DNA of 64,000 nucleotides from Geomobilibacter sp964432205 (GTDB lineage: Bacteria > Desulfobacterota > Desulfuromonadia > Geobacterales > DSM-12255), in the NCBI GenBank assembly GCA_964432205.1, contig CAYSMK010000006.1, positions 114,424-178,423 on the forward strand. Reading direction: 5' to 3'. The translations under genes and the position numbers were made by a program. Every line of letters begins with the position of its first letter. Within the stretch, counting starts at the first letter, position 1. This document shows positions 18,268 through 26,720 of this stretch, piece by piece. Under the pieces are notes generated by a model that did no database searches, was not told the DNA's origin, and saw nothing but the letters and a program-made list of their open reading frames with translations.

Positions 18268-18456
18268 TCAGCACCGTGCACAAAAGCGTTCCAGCAACTC
18301 CTGGGCACGCGCCATATCCTCCTCGGCCACCCGGATCTCCTTCAGGGTCGGCTCGACCCTGCTCTCCCGGCAGGAGTACTCGATCCCCCCACGCGTCAAC
18401 ACCCCTTCGACCCGAGCCAGGTCAGACTCGTTCGCCGTATCATAGAACCGTGCCAT
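18268..18456 (-). CDS. DUF2007-like small protein
   Basis: A 62-residue protein beginning MARFYDTANESDLARVEGVL and containing RVEPTLKEIRVAEEDMARAQELL. This matches the pattern of DUF2007 (putative signal-transducing protein, ferredoxin-like alpha/beta fold), which occurs widely next to unrelated genes; the function is unknown. The frame opens at 18483, but the ATG at 18456 has AGGAGGAGGTG immediately upstream. It contains two Cys near the C-terminus (FCARC). Confidence 0.7.
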   Translation of the reverse strand: MARFYDTANESDLARVEGVLTRGGIEYSCRESRVEPTLKEIRVAEEDMARAQELLERFCARC

Positions 18457-18587
18457 CCGAAACACCTCCTCCTGTGCCGACATAACGGGCCCGCACCAGC
18501 ATCAGCGCCCTTTGGCCCCATTGTACCATGACCGGCTGACGTGTGCTGTCGGAATTGCTTACAATGGCAGAGATTGCCCCATCCGGC

Positions 18588-18896
18588 TCAGAGCAGTTGC
18601 ACCTCGCTGACCCGCACGATCAGCAGCTCCTGACGGAAGCGGCCAGCCAGGTCCCGGCGGTAATCGTGCCACCAGTCGCGATCCAGCTGTTCGGTCATCA
18701 CCTCATAGATGACGATGTCGTCGTGCACGGTCTCGGCACCGGTCTCCCTCCAGAGCCCCTTGGCGGGCGACTGCACATAGGAGGTGAGACCGCCGAATCG
18801 CTCGGTCAGTTCATCTCTGACCCGTTCGTATTCGTACTGGGGAAACAGTTTCCGCTCATTGTCGTAAAGCGGCAGCAGAATCTGCACGAGATGCAT
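18588..18896 (-). CDS. Conserved-looking hypothetical protein (102 aa)
   Basis: A 102-residue soluble alpha/beta protein starting MHLVQILLPLYDNERKLFP and containing RDELTERFGGLTSYVQSPAKG, then WWHDYRRDLAGRFRQEL. I recognise the pattern as a recurrent uncharacterised bacterial protein but cannot name a function. GGGAAGGGGG lies upstream of the ATG. It sits 23 nt downstream of the YaiI-type gene on the same strand and is probably cotranscribed with it. Confidence 0.7.
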   Translation of the reverse strand: MHLVQILLPLYDNERKLFPQYEYERVRDELTERFGGLTSYVQSPAKGLWRETGAETVHDDIVIYEVMTEQLDRDWWHDYRRDLAGRFRQELLIVRVSEVQLL

Positions 18897-18919
18897 TACA
18901 TGCCCCCTTCCCGTTATTT

Positions 18920-19393
18920 TCAGAAGGGCGAATCCCCTCTTTTCATCCGCGTCAGCACCCGGTCCAGGGCCGAGGCAAACCGCTGCCGGTCGGCCTGGCC
19001 GAACTGGGCCGGTCCTCCCTGCACGAGCCCGGCAGTCCGCAGTTCCTGCATCAGGTCCCGGACGGACAACCGCTCACCCACATTCTCCTCGGTGTAGAGC
19101 TCCCCCCGCGGATCAAGGGCAACCCCGCCAATGGCAACGATCCGGGCCGCCAGGGGGATGTCGGCGGTAATCACCAGGTCCGACGCAGCGGCATGTTCGG
19201 CAATATAGTCGTCTGCCACGTCAAAGCCATCGCTCACCCTGACCGAGGTCACCAGCCCGTTATGGGCCTTGGACAGATCCTGATTAGCCACCAGGCAGAC
19301 CGGCATCTGCAGCCGCGCCGAGGCCCTGAACACGATCTCCTTGATGACCCTCGGGCAGGCGTCGGCATCGATCCAGATTTTCAAGGCACCCAT
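18920..19393 (-). CDS. YaiI/YqxD family protein (DUF188)
   Basis: A 157-residue protein of the YaiI/YqxD family with a PIN-like fold. The signature WIDADACPRVIKEIVFRAS opens the protein, followed by VADDYIAEHAAASDLVITADIPLA and the C-terminal FASALDRVL. The family is widespread and functionally undefined. The frame is open to 19504, but the family start MGALKIWIDAD is at 19393, preceded by a G-rich site. It is the first gene of a two-gene minus-strand unit. Confidence 0.9.
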   Translation of the reverse strand: MGALKIWIDADACPRVIKEIVFRASARLQMPVCLVANQDLSKAHNGLVTSVRVSDGFDVADDYIAEHAAASDLVITADIPLAARIVAIGGVALDPRGELYTEENVGERLSVRDLMQELRTAGLVQGGPAQFGQADRQRFASALDRVLTRMKRGDSPF

Positions 19394-19693
19394 CCCCCCT
19401 GCGCAGTCAGTGCGCTGTTGTATTGTACCGCGTAACCCGGATGACGCCACTGTCCCGGCGCGGTTCGCACTGTAAATTTTTTCGACATGGGCGAAAAACC
19501 ACACCAGCCGTAACTGGCTTATTTCTCAGCCATTAATCCGGCACCAACAGACTGACTAAGCATTGTTTAATGTTGATTATTCTTACACACCGCCTGCACG
19601 GTAAACCAATCGGGAATCTTTGCGTTACAATTGTCATTATCCGTTTCAGGCTCCGGCCTGAATGGCCAGGATCAAACTGCAAGGAGGAATTCA

Positions 19694-20392
19694 ATGAAAA
19701 AGCATCTCATTACCGTTGCCGCAGCCATCACGGCCCTCTCGCTCCCCGCAATCGGTACGGCAGCACCGGCCCGGCCCGGTGGATACGTCTCCGGGTTCAT
19801 CGGCGCCAGCATGACCAGGGATACCGATGCAACCACGGACGATTTTATCGTCCCCCAAACCTTCAATGACCGGATTCAATTCGATCCCGGCATTACCGTT
19901 GGTGGCACCGGCGGCTTTGACTTCGGTTTCCTGCGCCTGGAAGGAGAGCTTTCCTACAAGCATGCCGAGATGAAGGCCATCAACGGCACAAGCAGTCCCA
20001 GCGGCACCAACTACCGGTACCGGAGCGTCGACGGCAGCCTGGGGGCACTGGCCATGTTGGGCAACGTCTTCTTCGACCTGCACAACAACAGCCCGGTCAC
20101 CCCTTACTGGGGCGCAGGCGCCGGCCTGGCCGTACTCCACCTCAGCGACACCTTCGGCACCGACACCACCAACGGATCGCGGGATTTCATCTACTCCGAT
20201 GCCAACGACACGGTCTTCGCCTACCAAGCCGGCGGCGGTGTCGAAATCGCCCTCAACCGGCAGCTGTCCCTGGACGTTGGCTACCGCTACTTCGGCACCT
20301 CCACGGCCACCTTCGACGACGATATTACGCGGACCACCGAACTGAAACTGGAGAGTCACAACGTGGCGGTAGGGCTCAGGGTGAAATTCTAG
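19694..20392 (+). CDS. Outer-membrane beta-barrel protein (OmpA/Omp25-like)
   Basis: A 232-residue protein with a signal peptide (MKKHLITVAAAITALSLPAI...) and alternating, Gly/aromatic-rich strands typical of 8-stranded opacity-type porins (LRLEGELSYKHAEM, YWGAGAGLAVLHL, LSLDVGYRYFGTS, ending NVAVGLRVKF). The terminal Phe fits BAM recognition. AAGGAGG precedes the ATG at 19694; the upstream open frame to 19631 is not used. Its role is not known. It is monocistronic and followed by a hairpin. Confidence 0.88.
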   Translation: MKKHLITVAAAITALSLPAIGTAAPARPGGYVSGFIGASMTRDTDATTDDFIVPQTFNDRIQFDPGITVGGTGGFDFGFLRLEGELSYKHAEMKAINGTSSPSGTNYRYRSVDGSLGALAMLGNVFFDLHNNSPVTPYWGAGAGLAVLHLSDTFGTDTTNGSRDFIYSDANDTVFAYQAGGGVEIALNRQLSLDVGYRYFGTSTATFDDDITRTTELKLESHNVAVGLRVKF

Positions 20393-20408
20393 CGCTCATA
20401 TCCATGGC

Positions 20409-20439
20409 GGCCGGAGCCCGCACGGCACGGGCTCCGGCC
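20409..20439. terminator. 12-bp GC-rich hairpin after the outer-membrane gene
   Basis: GGCCGGAGCCCG and CGGGCTCCGGCC form a perfect stem with a 7-nt loop, 17 nt past the stop. There is no T tract, so termination may depend on Rho or be weak. Confidence 0.55.
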
Positions 20440-20514
20440 CCAAGTTCACCGCCCCTTCGGCCAATTCTCCCAGCACAATTGTCCATCCGCCCTCATCTGG
20501 TACAATCAACCGGT

Positions 20515-20563
20515 ATCCGTGAGGCACAGGAGGCGCGGAAACGGGCCCCCACGCCTCACGGAT
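20515..20563. repeat. Palindromic element, copy 1 (ATCCGTGAGGC ... GCCTCACGGAT)
   Basis: Perfect 11-bp inverted arms at 20515-20525 and 20553-20563 enclose 27 nt. The same CCGTGAGGC/GCCTCACGG arms recur at 21905-22063, beyond the next gene. Confidence 0.7.
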
Positions 20564-20597
20564 TCACGATCGACCATATCACGCACGCGGAGCAACC

Positions 20598-21884
20598 ATG
20601 CCGATCACCGCATTCGATGCCATCAGGGGAAACATCTGCTCCTTCCTCGGCGGGGCAGAGGTGGACCTCACCCTTGTAGGGGAAGAGACCGCACCGGAGG
20701 AGACTCAGGAGGAACATCCGATCCGCGCGGTCGCCAGTTTCGAGGGACAACCGTACCTGTTCACCGCCCGCCGCGCCGCCCTCCCGTTCACCACGACCGA
20801 AACGTCCTTCTGCCAGGAGCTCATCACCGCCTTTGCCGCCATGTACGAAGGGTTCCGCCAGGAAGGGTACGCCGCCCACTTCCGGACGGCCCTGCTCGCC
20901 TCCATCATGGACATCGCCGTGGCCCGCTCCCTCCGGGGGGACAACAAGAAAGGGTTCTGGCCAATCCAGCAGCTGATCCAGCTCCTGAAGAACCTCTCCT
21001 ACCAGCGTTACGAGGGGACGCCGGCCACCACCGGCTTCATTGTCCACCGGACCACGCTCCCCGAACTGCGCAAACAGATCCGCTACCGCAAGCACATGCT
21101 CCTCTCGTTGAAGCCGTCCCAGACCGTCACTGCCGACTTTTTCGACAATCCCCTCACCTACCGTTTCATCGACGGCACCAACCTGTTTTTCGTCGCCAAC
21201 ATCCTGATGCAGGTGACCGGGGTCATCAGGACCAGCGGCTCGGACGAGCAGAACGACGTGGAACGGCTGACCCACCGGGCGATCTTCTCCATCGTCAGGA
21301 ATGCCGGTTCCGGCGCCTTTGCCGTGACCGTGAACGAGGCGTCGGAGATCGAGGTAATGATCAATCCCGACAAGCTCCTGGTGCGACGCAAGGGGGTCTG
21401 GGCCATCTTCGACCCCGACATTGTCCGGTCGTTTCTCAGGGGGAGCATCGAAGAGAGCGCCATCGACGATCTGCTCTGGACCCTGTACGCACTCTCAAAG
21501 ATCCGGCATGGCACGGTGGTGCTGATCTACAACCAGGGGGCGCGGCAGCTGGCCGCCCTCAAGAAGGGATCGGTGGGGGGAAGTGATGCCATCGGCAGGC
21601 TTTTGATCAGCCAGGTGAAGGGGAGGCCGATCGGCGAATTGAAACAGTCGGGAACCCTGCTCCGGATACTCTCCTCCGACGGCATGACGGTTTTCAACCG
21701 AAACGGCAGGCTGCTGGAGACCGGCTTCATTATCGACACCTCCCATGCGCGGGAGGTGGTGACCGGGGGCGGCCGGACCACGGCGGCCAGCGCCGCCTCC
21801 TTTTTCGGCAAGGTGATCAAGGTCTCCCAGGACGGTCCGATCGAGCTGTACCAGGACGGCAGACAGATCTACCGCTTCGGCTGA
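20598..21884 (+). CDS. Divergent diadenylate cyclase-like (DAC/DisA_N) protein with N-terminal sensor-like region
   Basis: A 428-residue soluble protein. The C-terminal ~130 residues follow the DAC domain pattern of c-di-AMP synthases: KIRHGTVVLIYNQG (~301-314), D361GM363 in place of DGA, G392RTTAAS398 in place of the GTRHRAA block, and VIKVSQDGPIEL in place of the VVSEETG strand. The metal-binding Asp is retained, but the RHR motif has become RTT. Activity is therefore uncertain. Residues 1-290 show no motif I recognise and may be a sensor region of the kind found on DAC proteins. GGAG lies 5 nt before the ATG. The gene is alone between two copies of a palindromic element. Confidence 0.65.
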   Translation: MPITAFDAIRGNICSFLGGAEVDLTLVGEETAPEETQEEHPIRAVASFEGQPYLFTARRAALPFTTTETSFCQELITAFAAMYEGFRQEGYAAHFRTALLASIMDIAVARSLRGDNKKGFWPIQQLIQLLKNLSYQRYEGTPATTGFIVHRTTLPELRKQIRYRKHMLLSLKPSQTVTADFFDNPLTYRFIDGTNLFFVANILMQVTGVIRTSGSDEQNDVERLTHRAIFSIVRNAGSGAFAVTVNEASEIEVMINPDKLLVRRKGVWAIFDPDIVRSFLRGSIEESAIDDLLWTLYALSKIRHGTVVLIYNQGARQLAALKKGSVGGSDAIGRLLISQVKGRPIGELKQSGTLLRILSSDGMTVFNRNGRLLETGFIIDTSHAREVVTGGGRTTAASAASFFGKVIKVSQDGPIELYQDGRQIYRFG

Positions 21885-21904
21885 CCGCCCGGCCCATGGT
21901 GAAG

Positions 21905-22063
21905 CCGTGAGGCATGGGAACCCGTTTCCGCTCCAACTCCAGCGATTTGGCTTTTTCCCGACATGAACGGCCGGTGGCCGACCTCACACGGCTGATACGC
22001 TTAGTTCCCCGTCGGCAACGGGAATCGCTTCCGTTCGCTCCACCGGGTCTCCATGCCTCACGG
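21905..22063. repeat. Palindromic element, copy 2 (long inverted repeat)
   Basis: Perfect 13-bp arms CCGTGAGGCATGG (21905-21917) and CCATGCCTCACGG (22051-22063) bound a 159-bp segment with no ORF. The outer arm sequence equals that of the 20515-20563 element. It may be a MITE-like or REP-like unit. It occupies most of the 315-nt gap after the cyclase-like gene. Confidence 0.65.
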
Positions 22064-22115
22064 ATTCAGGGCAGCCCTACTGGTCCCCAGCCTCGCATGC
22101 TGCCAGCTTGGTCAT

Positions 22116-22146
22116 GTCGGGTTACGGCATACCCGCCTAACCCAAC
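22116..22146. repeat. Short imperfect inverted repeat (GTCGGGTTA ... TAACCCAAC)
   Basis: Nine-base arms with one mismatch lie in the same gap, just upstream of a run of CCTCG-type repeats (22165-22195). This type of GTTGGGTTA palindrome is a common dispersed intergenic element in proteobacteria (recalled, not searched). Confidence 0.45.
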
Positions 22147-22199
22147 CTACAAGATCTGTACAGCGTCTCGTACCTCGACCCTCGATCCTCGTACCTTGC

Positions 22200-23318
22200 T
22201 TACTGGTACTGGATATAGAGCGGTTTCGGATTCAGCTTGAGCAGATCCTGCGGCGCCATCAGCGGATCCCCCTTTTTGGTATCGTTGTGGTAGAAGAGCT
22301 TGAACCCGGTGTACTGGACCGGTTCTGCCACGATATAGTCCTTGTACGAATCGCGCTTCAGCCAGGGCGCCCCCCAGCCGTCCATGTGCATGACGATCTG
22401 CACCTCGGGCCGCAGCACGATGCTCCTGGCGTTGGTGACGCCGTTTCTGGTGAACCGGTGGACGGTGAACACCTTGGGGGGCAGGTTGTACTTCTTCACC
22501 AGGTCCCTCAGAAAGCCGGAGGCGTAGTTGATGTCGGCCGCGTCATAGGTGCCGATCCTCGTCCCCGGCTTTTTCCGGCTCTTGATCAGGTTGAACTCCG
22601 GATCAATCCCCAGGTGCACGTCAGGATTCTTCAAGATCCACTCGAAGCGGGGCAGGATGGTCCTGATGTCGTCGTGGCCGGTCTGGATGTCGATGAACAG
22701 GATGGCGCCGGCTTCCTTTGCCCAGCCGTACACCTGGTTGACGATCGCATCGGGCATGACCATCCGGTACTTGCCGGACTTCCCCGGATCACCCTGCGCC
22801 ACCACGGCGATCAGGTGCAGCGCCGGCTGCACCGGGTGCGACGGGTCGGCCTTTTCCCATCTGGTCACCTCCCCCTTCAGCCGCCTGAGCATCTCCTCCT
22901 TCGGAAACTCGCCCAGCGCCCCCATCCGCTTTGACTGCGGGTTGCCGTAGTAGGCCACGATCCGCTTCTGCGGCAGGATAGAGCCCGGCAGCGGCGGCGG
23001 GCTCTGTACCGGCCAACCGCGTAACCTGGCATACTCCGGGTCTTCGCCCGCGTTGTACTTGACCTTGGGAACCTTGGGGGCCGCGACCTCGGCCCGTGGT
23101 GCCGAACGCAGTGCTGTGGAACTGGCCGCAAACGGGGCCGCAGCAGGGGCGGCACTGCTCTGGGGGGCAAAGGGCGCGGTCGGGGCTGCGGTCGCGTTCC
23201 GGCTGTTCTTTGTTGCCGCAAGATCGCCGTGCTTCTCGTTCGAACAACCGGCCAGAGTGAGGATGAGCAGGCAGGGGATAATCAGGGAGGGGGCTCCGAA
23301 CACAGTGGGGGACTTCAC
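22200..23318 (-). CDS. Lipoprotein with a TIM-barrel-like domain, function unknown
   Basis: A 372-residue lipoprotein. The signal peptide ends in lipobox LAGC (about residues 21-24 from the GTG start at 23318), which is preceded by AAGGAG. A low-complexity Ala/Pro/Thr linker (~35-90) leads to a C-terminal domain (~110-372) starting RIVAYYGNPQSKRMG. This contains LFIDIQTGHDD and HLGIDPEFNL, the alternating strand and acidic pattern of glycosidase-like TIM barrels. I cannot name the substrate or a catalytic pair with certainty. It is divergent from the dehydrogenase gene at 23620. Confidence 0.75.
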   Translation of the reverse strand: MKSPTVFGAPSLIIPCLLILTLAGCSNEKHGDLAATKNSRNATAAPTAPFAPQSSAAPAAAPFAASSTALRSAPRAEVAAPKVPKVKYNAGEDPEYARLRGWPVQSPPPLPGSILPQKRIVAYYGNPQSKRMGALGEFPKEEMLRRLKGEVTRWEKADPSHPVQPALHLIAVVAQGDPGKSGKYRMVMPDAIVNQVYGWAKEAGAILFIDIQTGHDDIRTILPRFEWILKNPDVHLGIDPEFNLIKSRKKPGTRIGTYDAADINYASGFLRDLVKKYNLPPKVFTVHRFTRNGVTNARSIVLRPEVQIVMHMDGWGAPWLKRDSYKDYIVAEPVQYTGFKLFYHNDTKKGDPLMAPQDLLKLNPKPLYIQYQ

Positions 23319-23619
23319 ACAAACTCCTTCGTTGGATCGTGCAACGCCAGCTGGCGCTGGTATTCCGGGCAAATAAAAACCACAGGAGGCTCCCCCTGCG
23401 GTTCACAGGCTGCGACTTTATACCATTGCCGGGAGTCGGGGGCAACAGGTAAAACAGGGTATGCCGTAACCGATATCGGGCAGACCCTTCGTTCAATACG
23501 GGCAGGTCGGAAACTGCTGCCGCGCCGGGATCATTCACCGCCGGTGCGCAGTTGCAACATGGCAGCGGCGGACTACACTGGATATATCAGGCATTCCGAC
23601 ATCAACGCAAGGAGGAGTC
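23319..23619. other. Divergent intergenic region, no gene seen
   Basis: 301 nt between the divergent lipoprotein and dehydrogenase genes. It must hold both promoters. I see a strong AAGGAGG for the plus-strand gene at its right end but no convincing -35/-10 pair, repeat or RNA. Confidence 0.5.
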
Positions 23620-24750
23620 ATGGCACCCGCCCTCCATTTCCGGCATCCGTTCCCCCTTCTCCTGCTCTGCCTGCTGCTGATCCCGACCGCACCGGCGACC
23701 GGTCTCGCAGCCGATACCCGCCTGGCCGAGATCACCCTCCCGCCCGGCTTCGCCATCGAGCTCTATGCCGCCAAGGTGCCCGGGGCACGCTCCCTGGCCC
23801 TGGGAGCCAAGGGAACCGTCTTTGTCGGGACGCGTGGCGAAGGCAAGGTCTATGCACTGGTCGAGAAACCCGGCACACCGCGTACCATGGAACTGCTCAC
23901 CATCGCCAGCAGGCTCAAGTCGCCAAACGGGGTGGCCTTCCGCGACGGCGCCCTGTACGTGGCAGAGATCAACCGGGTGATCCGTTTTGACCGGATCGAG
24001 GAGCGGCTCAGAAACCCGCCGGCGCCGGTGGTGGTCAACGACACCTTCCCCACGGAAACCCATCACGGCTGGAAGTTCATCCGGTTCGGCCCCGACGGCA
24101 GGCTCTATGTCCCGGTGGGGGCCCCCTGCAACGTCTGCGAATCCCGGGACCCGCGGTTCGCCTCCATCATGCGGCTGAACCCGGACGGAAAGGAACTGGA
24201 GATCTTTGCCCGCGGGGTACGCAACAGTGTCGGTTTCGACTGGCATCCCGCAACCGGCGAGCTCTGGTTTACCGACAACGGCCGCGACTGGCTGGGGGAC
24301 GACCGCCCCCCGGACGAGCTCAACCGCGCCCCGGTCAAGGGGCTGCACTTCGGCTTCCCCTACTGGCACGGCACGACGATCGTTGATCCGACATACGGCA
24401 AAGGGCGCCGTGCCCAGGAATTCACCCCGCCGGAACGGGAACTGGGACCGCATGTCGCCTCACTGGGGATGCGCTTCTACACCGGCACCATGTTTCCGGC
24501 GGCCTACCGCAACCAGATCTTCATCGCCGAGCACGGCTCCTGGAACCGCAGCGAACGGAGCGGCTATCGCCTCACCCTCGTGCGACTCAGGGAGAATCGG
24601 GCAATCGGCTATGAGGTGTTCGCCGAAGGGTGGCTGCAGGACGGCGCCGCCTGGGGACGTCCGGTCGACCTGCAGGTGATGCCCGACGGCAGCCTGCTGG
24701 TTTCCGATGACAAGGCCGGGGCCATCTACCGCATCACTTACCGGCCGTGA
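23620..24750 (+). CDS. Secreted PQQ-dependent sugar dehydrogenase-like protein (sorbosone dehydrogenase family)
   Basis: A 376-residue periplasmic six-bladed beta-propeller of the glucose/sorbosone dehydrogenase family. The signal peptide covers residues ~1-30 (PLLLLCLLLIPTAPATGLAA). Typical segments follow: LPPGFAIELYA, FVGTRGEGKVYAL, DGRLYVPVGAPCNVC, GVRNSVGFDWHPATGELWF, WNRSERSGYRL and DGSLLVSDDKAGAIYRI. Family members oxidise aldoses or aldonolactones with PQQ; whether this host makes PQQ is unknown. GGAGGAG precedes the ATG. Confidence 0.88.
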   Translation: MAPALHFRHPFPLLLLCLLLIPTAPATGLAADTRLAEITLPPGFAIELYAAKVPGARSLALGAKGTVFVGTRGEGKVYALVEKPGTPRTMELLTIASRLKSPNGVAFRDGALYVAEINRVIRFDRIEERLRNPPAPVVVNDTFPTETHHGWKFIRFGPDGRLYVPVGAPCNVCESRDPRFASIMRLNPDGKELEIFARGVRNSVGFDWHPATGELWFTDNGRDWLGDDRPPDELNRAPVKGLHFGFPYWHGTTIVDPTYGKGRRAQEFTPPERELGPHVASLGMRFYTGTMFPAAYRNQIFIAEHGSWNRSERSGYRLTLVRLRENRAIGYEVFAEGWLQDGAAWGRPVDLQVMPDGSLLVSDDKAGAIYRITYRP

Positions 24751-24872
24751 CGCCCCGGCACAAGGCAACTCGCGAGTAGCCGGGCCGGCCTGCGCCAGAC
24801 ATAGAAAAAGGCGATCCATTTCAGCCGGACCGCCCCTCATGCATACGCAGATCAACTCCTACCCCTTCGACC

Positions 24873-25034
24873 TCACCCTTTCCGTCCTTTACGGCCAGCC
24901 TGGACCTTGCCGTGCGGGGTAATAACATGGGCATTGTGGTTGGCGGCGCGCCGGATCATCAGTTCATGCTTGCCGGGCGTGGCCGTCCGCGCCGGACGCC
25001 GCGTCGTGGTTGTCGTGCCTTTCGTGCCTCGCAT
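24873..25034 (-). CDS. Small, very basic hypothetical protein (53 aa)
   Basis: An ATG at 25034 preceded by GGAGGAGG encodes 53 residues with an N-terminal MRGTKGTTTTTRRPARTATP and a core GKHELMIRRAANHNAHVITP, ending GRKGRKG. It is extremely rich in Lys/Arg and lacks acidic residues apart from one Glu. No family is named with confidence; a nucleic-acid-binding role is plausible. It lies alone in a 519-nt stretch between larger genes, the remainder of which appears empty. Confidence 0.55.
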   Translation of the reverse strand: MRGTKGTTTTTRRPARTATPGKHELMIRRAANHNAHVITPHGKVQAGRKGRKG

Positions 25035-25269
25035 AATCGCCACCTCCTCCCCCATCTTGTATTAAAAGTATATCACAATCCACGGATCCCGGGACCATAA
25101 CGTTTAACCCTGGAAAATGCAGTTGTCCACGAAACGCACTAAAAACACGAACTAAATCAGTAAACTGCCACATCACAGCACAACCTGTTCGATGAATTGC
25201 TGATCTGCGGCAATGCCTCATTTTTCCGTGTGTTTTCGTGTCGTTCGTGGACCTGAAAGTGTTTTCAGG

Positions 25270-26265
25270 TTAGCTGGCCGGCGGAATTGTCCCGCATACC
25301 TCGCCTGGTGCGAGCCGACCTTCTTTGTCGCGGATCAGGGGGATGAAGAGGTCAACGAGTGCCGGATCGAGCTCTGCCCCCTTCATCTCAGCCAGCATTT
25401 CCAGGGTCTTCGCCAAAGGGATACCGGCGCGGTAGGGACGGTCAGACCTGAGGGCATCGAAGATGTCGGCAACGGCAACGATGCGGGCCTCCAGGGGGAT
25501 CTCGTCCCCGGCAAGCCCCATCGGATAGCCATGGCCGTTGTAATGCTCGTGGTGGTGCATGACGATATTGATGACCGTTGACGGAAGATTGGCCTTTTCG
25601 GCGACATTGGCCCCCCAGACGGGGTGCATGGCGATCACGTCCCTCTCCTCGCTCGTCAGCTTGCGGTTGGCATTCAGGATCGCCTCCGGGACCCCGATCT
25701 TGCCGCAGTCGTGGAGCCAGCTGCCACGCCTGATCTCCCGCTTGACCCCTTCGTCGAGAGCCAGCCTCTCGGCAATCATCAAGGCGAAGTCGGCGACCCG
25801 CTCGCAGTGCCCCTTGGTATACGGGTCCTTCAGCTCGATGGTTTCCGCCAGCGAGCGGAGGATGAAATCGTCATCGTTTCTGACCGACTCCAGCAGGCGG
25901 TAGCGGCGCAGCCCATCCTTGACCGCCTTGACCATGTCGCTCACTTTCCACGGCTTGGGAAGGAAGCGGAAGACCTCTCCCGTATTGATGGCCGTGAGCG
26001 CCACGTTCAGGTCCGCCGCCGAGGTCATCATTATCCTGGTCGTACTGGGACTGAGCTCCTTGATCCGGGCCAGCATTTCGTTGCCGTTCATCTCCGGCAT
26101 GTAGTGGTCGCTCACGACCACGGCTATTTGATGGTTGGCAACGATCTCGAGCGCTTCGAGGGGCGAGGTGGTAACGAGGGGGGTGGAGCCGATTTTCTGC
26201 AGGACATCGGCCGTAAAGGTAAGTACGAGTTTGTCGTCATCGACTATCAGAATCTCATGTTTCAT
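25270..26265 (-). CDS. Response regulator with HD-GYP c-di-GMP phosphodiesterase domain
   Basis: A 331-residue protein. The receiver domain (1-120) has EILIVDDDK, phosphoacceptor region VVSDHYMPEMNGNE and the TSAA switch. The HD-GYP domain (~145-330) has WLHDCGKIGVPEAIL, HHEHYNGHGYPMGL with an intact GYP, and the metal-binding His residues, so phosphodiesterase activity is expected. The upstream open frame to 26343 is not used: the ATG at 26265 has GGGAG 9 nt before it. No kinase is adjacent. Confidence 0.93.
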   Translation of the reverse strand: MKHEILIVDDDKLVLTFTADVLQKIGSTPLVTTSPLEALEIVANHQIAVVVSDHYMPEMNGNEMLARIKELSPSTTRIMMTSAADLNVALTAINTGEVFRFLPKPWKVSDMVKAVKDGLRRYRLLESVRNDDDFILRSLAETIELKDPYTKGHCERVADFALMIAERLALDEGVKREIRRGSWLHDCGKIGVPEAILNANRKLTSEERDVIAMHPVWGANVAEKANLPSTVINIVMHHHEHYNGHGYPMGLAGDEIPLEARIVAVADIFDALRSDRPYRAGIPLAKTLEMLAEMKGAELDPALVDLFIPLIRDKEGRLAPGEVCGTIPPAS

Positions 26266-26720
26266 GCACCAGCACTCCCTGCTTGGGCAATGATTCCCGG
26301 TGTGCGCCATTGAACTGCGCAGCGTAGGTATCTTGCAAAGCATAGCAGCCTAATGCATTGCTGCAACCTCATCCGGACTCCAGCCGTCGGATTTTCAAGA
26401 CTTTTTCTCTGCACGACCCAGGATGCCAGTCATCGCCTGCAATAGAGGCCACCAAACGGCACAACGCTGCTCATGGCGGACCTTACCCCACCAGTTCCAA
26501 AAGATGACCAGGACGGTGCGTGTTTTCGCCAGATTTTTTCACTCGGTCGATGTTTGCAGCACCTCGGCTCCGGTGTCCAGGATCGGTAAAAAAGCTTTAC
26601 AAATCGAGCAACAAATATCGTATCAGCCGGACATACCAACACAACCTCTCACCATTTAATGCAACAATGTTAACTAATTATTTTTGCGAGTTAAATCTAC
26701 TGTTCTTGAAATGCCCCGTT
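26266..26720. other. 455-nt gene-free junction at the edge of the AT-rich island
   Basis: Between the HD-GYP gene and the end of the six-gene operon I find no ORF with a ribosome binding site, tRNA or transposase. The right half (26590-26720) is distinctly AT-rich compared with the left, so the composition break that marks one boundary of the foreign-looking island is probably here. No direct repeat typical of an att site was recognised by eye. Confidence 0.5.
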
